This document shows positions 1-5,557 of a stretch of DNA of 6,020 nt, piece by piece. Within the stretch, counting starts at the first letter, position 1. Each line of letters begins with the position of its first letter. This DNA comes from Candidatus Parvarchaeota archaeon UBA446 (GTDB taxonomy: Archaea > Nanobdellota > Nanobdellia > Parvarchaeales > Parvarchaeaceae), in assembly GCA_002503215.1 (NCBI GenBank), contig DARG01000038.1, forward strand, positions 1 through 6,020, written 5' to 3'. The notes beneath the pieces are model-generated. The model searched no databases and had not been told where the DNA came from. It saw only the letters and a program-made list of their open reading frames with translations. Made by a program: the position numbers and the translations under genes.

Positions 1-22
1 TGCCGTTCCTTACACAGGAATA

Positions 23-343
23 TTAGAAAGTTATCACTGGGTATCCTTCTTCTAAGCTTTTTGATAGGAATTCTCCGGCAGGAACTAGTTCCATATGGTC
101 TTTAAATTTGTCTTCCAGTTTATTCTGCTGGGCTATGAATATACAGGCCTTTGGATGTATTCCCTCCTTTGCTTTATCTATATTTTCTATTAGGTCATCA
201 TGTTCAGCTATGAATTTTTCCGCAGGTCCAAAGATAAGGAATCTTACGTCGTCACCTTTATCCTTCCTTCTCAATGCAAAACCAACCGCGGTGTTTATCT
301 TTTCGCTGTCAGCACTTATAACAAATAAAAACATCTTTGTCAT
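23..343 (-). CDS. DsrE/DsrF-like small protein
   Basis: A 106-residue protein that looks like a member of the DsrE-like family, small cytosolic alpha/beta proteins some of which relay sulfur on a cysteine. Seen: an N-terminal hydrophobic strand (MFLFVISAD), a helix, a second strand ending in FLIFGP (residues 35-40), a single Cys67 in the segment GIHPKAC, and the C-terminal EEGYPVITF that resembles the family's usual G-x-P-V-hydrophobic-T-F ending. Length is typical for the family. ATGs lie at 358, 343 and 334. I chose 343 because a minus-strand TATA-like box (363-372) is centred about 25 nt upstream, giving a leaderless transcript; the ATG at 358 would lie upstream of that start site. It is divergent from lat and shares a 79-nt promoter region with it. 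Its substrate or partner cannot be read from the sequence; one cysteine is compatible with sulfur carriage but does not prove it. Confidence 0.7.
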   Translation of the reverse strand: MTKMFLFVISADSEKINTAVGFALRRKDKGDDVRFLIFGPAEKFIAEHDDLIENIDKAKEGIHPKACIFIAQQNKLEDKFKDHMELVPAGEFLSKSLEEGYPVITF

Positions 344-362
344 AATGTTTATTAACATCCTA

Positions 363-372
363 TATTTTTAAA
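363..372 (-). promoter_or_regulatory. Archaeal TATA box for the DsrE-like gene
   Basis: On the minus strand this reads TTTAAAAATA, preceded by an A-rich CAAAAAAA that could act as a BRE. Its centre is about 25 nt upstream of the ATG at 343, the normal archaeal TATA-to-start distance, so the mRNA would begin at or next to the start codon. No Shine-Dalgarno sequence precedes that ATG. The region is AT-rich, so chance matches are possible. Confidence 0.5.
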
Positions 373-392
373 TTTTTTTGTTTGTAAAAAAC

Positions 393-399
393 CTTAAAT
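393..399 (+). promoter_or_regulatory. Archaeal TATA box for lat (leaderless)
   Basis: CTTAAAT, preceded by the purine-rich GTAAAAAAC as a possible BRE. The centre (396) is 27 nt upstream of the ATG at 423, so transcription would start on the initiation codon. No Shine-Dalgarno motif is seen before 423. This spacing also supports 423 as the start rather than the in-frame TTG at 378, which lies upstream of the box. Confidence 0.5.
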
Positions 400-422
400 C
401 CGTTCAGCGTTATAATAATATT

Positions 423-1742
423 ATGGTTTCCCCTGCGGAAGTGCATAAGATCCTAGGAAAGCACATGCTTACTGATGGTTATGATTTTGTTTTGGATTTG
501 GAAAAATCGAAGGGTCCATGGCTTTATGATTCTTTGCACAATAAAGAGATACTTGATTTTTTCGGGTTCTTCGCCACTTCGACATTGGGAATGAACCATC
601 CCAAAATGTTCGAAAAAGAATTTCTAAAAAAGCTGCAGGCCGCTTCTATAAACAAACCTACAAATAGTGATGTGTATACTATGGAGATGGCAGAGTTCGT
701 CAATGCATTGGATAGCATTGCCGCCCCACCACACATGAAGCACTATTTTTTTATAGAAGGTGGAGCGCTCGCCGTTGAAAATGCGTTAAAAACTGCAATT
801 GACTGGAAGGTCAGGAAGAACATTGCAAAAGGGCACAAAGTGGAAAAAGGACAGAAAATAATACACTTGAAAGAGGCATTTCACGGCAGATCTGGTTATA
901 CGCTTTCGCTTACCAACACGTTCGATCCAGACAAAACCAAATACTTCCCTAAATTCAACTGGCCAAGGATAACTAATCCAAAGATAACTTTTCCACTGAA
1001 TGACACAAATCTGAAAAAAGTGGAAGAATTGGAAAAACAAAGTATTGATGAGCTGGAGAAAGCCATAAGAGAAAATCCGGATGACATTGCTGCTTTCATA
1101 ATGGAGCCTATACAGTGCGAGGGAGGAGATAATCATTTTAGAAAAGAATATTTCCAAAGTGTCCGCGATGTGACTAAGAAAAACGATATACTTTTTATAG
1201 TGGATGAGGTACAGACTGGTGTTGGTGTGACTGGTAAATGGTGGGCCTATCAACACTTTGATTTCAATCCAGATATACTGGTTTTCGGTAAGAAGTTACA
1301 GGTTTGTGGTATAATGGTTAGTGACAGCATAGAAGATATAGAAGACCATGTTTTTCATGTTCCTAGCAGGATAAATTCCACATGGGGAGGCAACCTCGCC
1401 GATATGGTGCGGGCAACTCGTTATCTTCAGATAATAAAAGAAGACAATCTTGTGGAAAACGCAAAGGTTCGGGGAGAAGAATTTTTAAAGGGTTTGCAGA
1501 ATATACAGGACCGTTTTCCAGATAAGGTATTTAATACAAGAGGTAAGGGACTTATAACGGCGTTTGATTTAAAGGATACCGCTGAAAGGAACAGGTTCAT
1601 AGATAAGCTTTATAGAGAGAATTCCATGCTGGCGCTGAAAACGGGAGAAAAAGGTATACGATTCAGGCCTTCACTCGCCTTGGAAGAGGAGGTAGTTAAT
1701 CAGGGGCTGGAAAGAATTGAAAAGACGATAAACAGCATGTAA
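423..1742 (+). CDS. lat: L-lysine 6-aminotransferase (PLP-dependent, class III)
   Basis: Transfers the epsilon-amino group of L-lysine to 2-oxoglutarate, giving 2-aminoadipate 6-semialdehyde (which cyclises to piperideine-6-carboxylate) and glutamate; a soluble PLP enzyme. The 439 residues are close to the roughly 449 of Mycobacterium tuberculosis Lat. From the ATG at 423 the N-terminus (SPAEVHKILGKHMLTDGYD) follows the Lat N-terminus. Visible landmarks are FFATSTLGMNHP, the PLP-phosphate region EGGALAVENAL (E112 onward), EGGD with E233, DEVQTG with D261, FGKK with Schiff-base K290, and NSTWGGN with T320. Recalled Mtb counterparts are E243, D271, K300 and T330, all offset by exactly 10, so both the PLP site and the glutamate that gives lysine/2-oxoglutarate specificity appear intact. 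An in-frame TTG at 378 would add 15 residues not expected in the family. Its stop abuts the stop of convergent NAD kinase with no spacer. Other class III omega-aminotransferases are much less likely given the FGKKxQVCG and STWGGN blocks. Confidence 0.92.
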   Translation: MVSPAEVHKILGKHMLTDGYDFVLDLEKSKGPWLYDSLHNKEILDFFGFFATSTLGMNHPKMFEKEFLKKLQAASINKPTNSDVYTMEMAEFVNALDSIAAPPHMKHYFFIEGGALAVENALKTAIDWKVRKNIAKGHKVEKGQKIIHLKEAFHGRSGYTLSLTNTFDPDKTKYFPKFNWPRITNPKITFPLNDTNLKKVEELEKQSIDELEKAIRENPDDIAAFIMEPIQCEGGDNHFRKEYFQSVRDVTKKNDILFIVDEVQTGVGVTGKWWAYQHFDFNPDILVFGKKLQVCGIMVSDSIEDIEDHVFHVPSRINSTWGGNLADMVRATRYLQIIKEDNLVENAKVRGEEFLKGLQNIQDRFPDKVFNTRGKGLITAFDLKDTAERNRFIDKLYRENSMLALKTGEKGIRFRPSLALEEEVVNQGLERIEKTINSM

Positions 1743-2501
1743 TCAGTTCATTTTGCTTTTTACTAGTCTAGATAGTTTCTCGGAAAATTCTTCGCTTTGT
1801 ATGTCAAGTTTTATGACTTTTACCTTTTTGTTTGAAAGCTTTATATCAAACGAATCATCTTTTTCAATCTGTCCTATCATCATGCCGTCATAGCTAAGAA
1901 TCCCTTTTCCCTTCTCTACTTCTATGTGGAGCTTTTCGTCCTCTCTGAGTATTACTGAATTAGTTAGAGGGTTCTCTATTGAAAGGAAGGTCAGACAGAG
2001 AACGTTCTTATCAAGTATTATTGGGCCTCCTGCAGTGCGGTTGTATGCGGTGGAACCTATTGCACTCGTAGCAAGGAATCCGTCACCACTGAGCGTATAA
2101 TTATAAAGCCTGTTCAGCTTTTCATCCTCTATGTAATACAGTTTAAAATAAACCTCCTCCTGTACATTCTTAAGTAGAACCTCATTAACTCCATAATACT
2201 TTTTTCCCTTGTATTCTACTTCTACCTTTCTACCTAATTCATTTATACTGTATTTTTTCTTTAGAAGACTGTCTATTATAAAATCTATATCCTTTAAACT
2301 CGAATCCGCATAATAACCGGTGCTGTTTTTTTCTTCGCTTCTTATAGGGAGTATAGGGCCTTCAAACTTATTTGCAGCTTTTATGAATGTACCATCGCCG
2401 CCTATAGCCAGACAGATCTTTGCATCATCTGAAACGTCAAACTTATTATATAACTTCTTAAGTTCTGGATAAATCTTTTTGGAGATTATCTTTATTTTCA
2501 T
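1743..2501 (-). CDS. nadK: NAD kinase (ATP/polyphosphate-NAD kinase family)
   Basis: Phosphorylates NAD at the 2'-hydroxyl of the adenosine ribose to make NADP, the last step of the pathway encoded here. It has 252 residues, toward the short end of the family. Seen: a short N-terminal domain; GGDGT at 34-38 with the catalytic/metal-linked D36; NE at 106-107; SGDGF at 138-142; GSTAYNRTAGGP at 149-160; and YDG at 204-206. These are the signature blocks of the family in the usual order and spacing. The start ATG overlaps the nadE stop as ATGA (2498-2501), so translational coupling is likely; the nearest SD-like GGAGAG is 12 nt away, which is long. It is the last gene of the pncA-nadE-nadK transcript and its stop directly abuts that of convergent lat. 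Phosphoryl donor preference (ATP or polyphosphate) cannot be told from the sequence. Confidence 0.93.
   Translation of the reverse strand: MKIKIISKKIYPELKKLYNKFDVSDDAKICLAIGGDGTFIKAANKFEGPILPIRSEEKNSTGYYADSSLKDIDFIIDSLLKKKYSINELGRKVEVEYKGKKYYGVNEVLLKNVQEEVYFKLYYIEDEKLNRLYNYTLSGDGFLATSAIGSTAYNRTAGGPIILDKNVLCLTFLSIENPLTNSVILREDEKLHIEVEKGKGILSYDGMMIGQIEKDDSFDIKLSNKKVKVIKLDIQSEEFSEKLSRLVKSKMN
1751..1761 (+). terminator. Possible oligo-T terminator of lat inside the nadK 3' end
   Basis: TTTTGCTTTTT starts 9 nt after the lat stop on the same strand, followed by more T-rich sequence around 1815-1834. Archaeal RNA polymerase can terminate on T-runs without a hairpin, and with no spacer before nadK any lat terminator must lie in nadK. 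The T-runs also simply reflect Lys codons on the other strand, so the call is weak. Confidence 0.3.
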
Positions 2502-3340
2502 TTTAATTTATATCTCTCCGTGTTAAAATATCTTACAGGCGGGGCAGGTGGCAGTTCGTTTTTGTGTTTGTTTATGTGCATCATATCGATTAGTTTGATT
2601 ATCTTTTCCTTTTTTATGCCAGTATACTCAGCTATTCTGTCAACAGATTTCACATTTACTTCATTTATAAGATGAAGCACCTTATCTATTTCGTTATATC
2701 CCATATTGAGTTCATTTTCCGCCGTCTGGCCTTTCCAGAGCTGTGGAGAAGGAGCTTTGTTGGCTATCTTTGTGAATATACTCATGCCTTCCTTTTTACC
2801 AATCCATTTGAGTATCTTTATGAGCTGTGTCTTGTATAGGTGCTCTGGTACGTTTATGTCTACCCCTCCATCTCCGTATTTTGTGTAATACCCTATCTCA
2901 TGTTCGCTTCTGTCATCTGTGCCTGCTACTATGCTTTTTGATTCATTCGCTTCTTTATACAGAAGCAACATCCTTACCCGTGCTTTTATATTCGCTTTAG
3001 CTATTCTATTTTCTTTGTCTTTCAATTCGGGATTTTGTCTTTCTATTGCCTTTACTATCGGAGATATGTTTATGGTTTTTGTCTTTATACCTATCGCCTT
3101 TGCGACTGCATAAGCGTCTTCTTCATCCTCTTTTGGATTGGAATCCGATGGCATGATTACCCCAAGGACGTTTTCCCTTCCTATTGCAAGCGAACATACA
3201 TATGCAGTGAAAGTGGAATCACTCCCGCCAGATAATCCGACTACAGCTTTTTTTATATTGAGTGGTTTAAAATAATCCATAACCCACTTTACAGTATAAT
3301 CCAATGCTTCTTTTTCTTTGATATCTAATTCATCATACAT
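2498..3340 (-). CDS. nadE: NH3-dependent NAD(+) synthetase
   Basis: Amidates nicotinate adenine dinucleotide to NAD with ATP and ammonia. In the 280-residue form chosen here, the ATP pyrophosphatase P-loop SGGSDS is at 37-42, followed by GTDDRSE (140-146), GYYTKYGDGG (150-159), the substrate-loop segment PSPQLWKGQT (197-206), and HKNELPPAPP near the C-terminus. There is no N-terminal glutaminase (nitrilase) domain, so this is the ammonia-using form. The LWKGQT segment resembles the archaeal/Thermotoga type rather than the E. coli/B. subtilis type. ATGs lie at 3364, 3346 and 3340. I favour 3340: it has a GGGA 7 nt upstream and only an 8-nt overlap with pncA, and the residues before the P-loop are already sufficient. 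Starting at 3364 would give 288 residues and a 32-nt overlap. It overlaps both neighbours, so it is certainly co-transcribed with them. Confidence 0.93.
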   Translation of the reverse strand: MYDELDIKEKEALDYTVKWVMDYFKPLNIKKAVVGLSGGSDSTFTAYVCSLAIGRENVLGVIMPSDSNPKEDEEDAYAVAKAIGIKTKTINISPIVKAIERQNPELKDKENRIAKANIKARVRMLLLYKEANESKSIVAGTDDRSEHEIGYYTKYGDGGVDINVPEHLYKTQLIKILKWIGKKEGMSIFTKIANKAPSPQLWKGQTAENELNMGYNEIDKVLHLINEVNVKSVDRIAEYTGIKKEKIIKLIDMMHINKHKNELPPAPPVRYFNTERYKLK

Positions 3341-4001
3341 TTTCATGTCCCGCTTCTTTAGCATTCATAGATTGATTTATGCCCCCTTTTTCGTTTAAGC
3401 TAATAATCTTTGCGGCGTAATTTTCCTTCATGTACTCTATAGCTTTTTCATGTTTTTCTTTGGTTACATCTGCGCACCCGTTTTCTATTACGTTCACTTT
3501 ATATCCTCTGAAGAAAGCGTCGGCTGCAGTGTGCTGTACACATACGCTGGTTACAAGTCCTGCTATATAGACCTCTCCTACATTTTTACTAGCCAAAAGA
3601 CGGTCAAGTGTAGTATTATAGAACCCACTGTACGTTCTCTTGTTTATCCTGAATTTTTCGGATCCGCTGGTCTTGTCATATTCTTCTAATGAACCCGTCG
3701 TTTTATCATATAAAATTGGTTTTGCTTCTTTTTTGTCGACCAGCCAGTCTATTATCTCGCTAGCTTCCGTGTTTTTCATGCAGTGATCATCCCAAGGGCC
3801 TCCGTTTCTTTTAAGTTCCGGGTCGTCCTTCTCATGGGAATCGCAGCAGTATACTATAAGCATGTGATTGTCTTCTGCGTACTTGAGAAGTTTCTGCAGA
3901 TTCTTTTTTATACCTTCTACGTTCCTACAGTACATTTTATCGTCATAACCCTCCTGTCCAAATCCCTTTATTAAATCAACTAATAACAATGCTTTTTCCA
4001 T
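3333..4001 (-). CDS. pncA: Nicotinamidase (isochorismatase-like hydrolase)
   Basis: Hydrolyses nicotinamide to nicotinate and ammonia, the entry to NAD salvage. The 222 residues contain the full cysteine-hydrolase triad D9 (LLLVDLIKGF), K121 (INKRTYSGF) and C154 (GLVTSVCVQHTA), with the Val150-Thr151 pair just before it that in this family usually holds the cis-peptide. The metal site is D54 and H56 (YCCDSHEKDD) plus H73 (WDDHC). These match the D/K/C and D/H/H sets of Pyrococcus horikoshii nicotinamidase, but K121 is about 27 residues later than there because of an insert at about 85-120 that contains a diverged tandem repeat (YDKTTGS / YDKTSGS). The start has a strong AAGGAGGT Shine-Dalgarno 4 nt upstream, the only strong one in the window. 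First gene of the operon with nadE and nadK, divergent from pncB. Other isochorismatase-fold amidases are possible on fold alone, but metal ligands and context favour PncA. Confidence 0.92.
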   Translation of the reverse strand: MEKALLLVDLIKGFGQEGYDDKMYCRNVEGIKKNLQKLLKYAEDNHMLIVYCCDSHEKDDPELKRNGGPWDDHCMKNTEASEIIDWLVDKKEAKPILYDKTTGSLEEYDKTSGSEKFRINKRTYSGFYNTTLDRLLASKNVGEVYIAGLVTSVCVQHTAADAFFRGYKVNVIENGCADVTKEKHEKAIEYMKENYAAKIISLNEKGGINQSMNAKEAGHENV

Positions 4002-4004
4002 ATT

Positions 4005-4012
4005 ACCTCCTT
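4005..4012 (-). promoter_or_regulatory. Strong Shine-Dalgarno site of pncA
   Basis: Minus-strand AAGGAGGT, a near-perfect complement to the 16S 3' end, with TAAT or less between its core and the ATG at 4001. It fixes the pncA start and shows that this operon has a leadered mRNA, unlike the apparent leaderless starts of the DsrE-like gene, lat and pncB. Confidence 0.8.
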
Positions 4013-4043
4013 TCTACTTATTATCATTTATTCTTTAAACATA

Positions 4044-4051
4044 AACTTATA
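4044..4051 (-). promoter_or_regulatory. Probable TATA box of the pncA-nadE-nadK operon
   Basis: Minus-strand TATAAGTT. A start about 27 nt downstream of its centre would fall near 4021, leaving a leader of about 20 nt that includes the Shine-Dalgarno site. A neighbouring TTTATGTT (4038-4045) would also give a leader containing the SD, whereas TTTAAAGA (4032-4039) would start inside it. The choice between the first two is not certain. Confidence 0.4.
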
Positions 4052-4080
4052 CAGGAAAAAATTGTATATTTGTTTCCAGT
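4051..4080. promoter_or_regulatory. Candidate operator: 30-nt imperfect palindrome between pncA and pncB
   Basis: Eleven of fifteen base pairs are symmetric about 4065/4066. The outer arms read ACaGGAAA on the left and TTTCCaGT on the right, and the middle is AT-rich. The symmetry stops at both ends (4050 and 4081 do not pair). The site abuts the probable pncA TATA box on the side where the BRE and TFB would sit, and lies about 28 nt upstream of the pncB TATA box. This is the position expected of an operator that controls both arms of the salvage pathway. Part of the symmetry comes from A and T runs, so chance cannot be excluded, and the regulator is unknown. Confidence 0.4.
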
Positions 4081-4108
4081 CTGCTCAAAAATTTCCTATT
4101 TAGATGTC

Positions 4109-4116
4109 TTAATAAT
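4109..4116 (+). promoter_or_regulatory. Archaeal TATA box for pncB (leaderless)
   Basis: TTAATAAT, centred 26-27 nt upstream of the ATG at 4139, so the transcript would start on the initiation codon. There is no Shine-Dalgarno motif before that ATG. The spacing supports 4139 as the true start. Confidence 0.5.
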
Positions 4117-4138
4117 CGACTTGCAGTCTTGTATACAT

Positions 4139-5557
4139 ATGGAAAAACTAAATTCATTATTGATGGATGATTCAGAAACGTCTTTATTTCTGGATTACTA
4201 TGAGCTTACGAGCGGCCAGTCGAATTTCGACCACTGCAGAAATAACCGCATAACAGAAACATATTATTTCAGGAGCATACCAGAAAACATGGGTAGCTAT
4301 ATGGTTGCTGCAGGTCTGGAACAGGTCATACAGTTTATAACCAATTTCAGATTGAGCAAGGATGATGCGGAATGGTTAAGGAAAAGTTCAAAAGGGGCAT
4401 TGAGCGATGGGTTTCTGGATTACTTACAAAACTTCAGGTTTGACGGTGATATAAAAGCGGTGCCAGAGGGAACCGTAGTGTTTCCCAACGAGCCAATGCT
4501 CACAATAACGGGAAAATCCATAGACGTACAGCTGTTCGAGACTTACCTACTTTCGGTTATGAACTTTCAGACTATGGTGGCTACGAAGGCTTCTAGGATA
4601 GCGTATGCAGCAAATGGTGTGCCTTTCTTGGATTTTGGTGCCAGAAGAGCGCACGGGAGGGATGCGGCGGTTCTTAGCTCAAGGGCCTCATACATCGGAG
4701 GAGCGTCTGCGACTGCACTTGTCTCGGCTGCCAGAAAGTTAGGGATACCATACTCTGGAACAATGCCACACAAATTCGTACAAGAAAGGAGTAGCGAGCT
4801 GGTTGCTTTCAGAGAGTACGCTGATTCGTTTCCAAATGATGCAACATTCCTTATAGATACCTATGACACTATAAATGGCGCATACAATGCATGCGCTATC
4901 GGAAAAGAGCTTAGGGAGAAGGGGTTCGACTTAAAGGGCGTTAGGATAGATGGGGGAGATATACTTAAACAGAGCGGCGAGGTAAGGAAGATCTTGGACA
5001 ACAACGGTTTTCGCAATACCAAGATAATAGCTAGTAGCGATCTCGACGAATACCAGATAGATTATCTTACTAGAAATAATGCTCCGATAGATATGTATGG
5101 AGTAGGCACTAGGCTCGACACCGCCGCCAACTATAATTCAATGTCTAAAAAAGGAGGAGTTTCGGCCTTAGGAGGAGTATACAAGTTGGTTGAGACGGAG
5201 GAGAACGGAAAGCACATCCCAAAGATTAAGATAAGTAGCAGCGAAAAGACAACCCTTCCATTTGACAAACAGGTTTACAGAAAGACAAAAAACGGAATAA
5301 TACTAGAGGATATCATAGACAGGCCTTCATCGGCAGGATACGAAGGATATGATAAGCTTCTTATTCCTATACTTAAAGAAGGAAAAATAATCTATGCGTT
5401 CCCTTCTTTGGAAGATATAAGGTCGTATGCAGTTGCACAGACCTCTTCAATCCCCCAAGAATACAGACAGCTGGAATTCACAAAGCAGTTTCCCGTAAAG
5501 GTCGGCGAAGACCTTCTAAATGTAAGGGACGATATTATAAGGAAAAACGGCCGTTAG
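4139..5557 (+). CDS. pncB: Nicotinate phosphoribosyltransferase
   Basis: Joins nicotinate and PRPP, with ATP, to give nicotinate mononucleotide. The 472 residues match the long bacterial-type enzyme rather than the roughly 390-residue form known from Thermoplasma. Seen in order: DYYELTSGQ (D19 onward); DFGARRAHGRDAA (165-177); GTMPHKF with H211, the position of the histidine that is autophosphorylated in Salmonella and E. coli PncB; LIDTYDT (238-244); RIDGGD (269-274); and YGVGTRL with G321-T324, the PRPP-phosphate loop. Then come GGVYKLVE and a TTLPFDKQVYRK segment typical of the long form's C-terminal region. The reading frame is open back to an ATG at 3989, but those 50 residues are hydrophobic, unrelated to the family, and overlap the pncA start on the other strand; the TATA spacing and family N-terminus favour 4139. 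Divergent from pncA. Its TAG stop overlaps the TAA of the convergent winged-helix gene. Confidence 0.93.
   Translation: MEKLNSLLMDDSETSLFLDYYELTSGQSNFDHCRNNRITETYYFRSIPENMGSYMVAAGLEQVIQFITNFRLSKDDAEWLRKSSKGALSDGFLDYLQNFRFDGDIKAVPEGTVVFPNEPMLTITGKSIDVQLFETYLLSVMNFQTMVATKASRIAYAANGVPFLDFGARRAHGRDAAVLSSRASYIGGASATALVSAARKLGIPYSGTMPHKFVQERSSELVAFREYADSFPNDATFLIDTYDTINGAYNACAIGKELREKGFDLKGVRIDGGDILKQSGEVRKILDNNGFRNTKIIASSDLDEYQIDYLTRNNAPIDMYGVGTRLDTAANYNSMSKKGGVSALGGVYKLVETEENGKHIPKIKISSSEKTTLPFDKQVYRKTKNGIILEDIIDRPSSAGYEGYDKLLIPILKEGKIIYAFPSLEDIRSYAVAQTSSIPQEYRQLEFTKQFPVKVGEDLLNVRDDIIRKNGR

Noticed and set aside
344..358. ATG at 358 as the start of the DsrE-like protein
   Set aside because: It lies only about 10 nt from the TATA-like box, upstream of the expected transcription start, and adds five residues outside the conserved fold. 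It remains possible if the promoter call is wrong.
374..392. T-run/A-run symmetry between the DsrE and lat TATA boxes
   Set aside because: The symmetry consists almost only of T and A homopolymers with no GC positions, so it cannot be told from base composition and promoter elements.
378..422. TTG-initiated N-terminal extension of lat by 15 residues
   Set aside because: The Lat family N-terminus aligns from the ATG at 423, a TATA-like box lies at 393-399 inside the extension, and no Shine-Dalgarno precedes 378.
786..1256. Minus-strand open frame of 156 codons antisense to lat
   Set aside because: It lies wholly inside a well-conserved gene, its protein is rich in F, Y and S as expected of an antisense shadow, and it has no recognisable motif.
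4130..4137. Perfect 8-bp palindrome TGTATACA next to the pncB start
   Set aside because: Eight bases of mostly A/T symmetry are expected by chance in such sequence, and there is no second copy in the region; the longer palindrome at 4051-4080 is the better candidate.
3989..4138. 50-residue extension of pncB from the ATG at 3989
   Set aside because: It covers the pncA start, Shine-Dalgarno and promoter on the other strand, encodes hydrophobic sequence unrelated to PncB, and the TATA-to-ATG spacing fits 4139.
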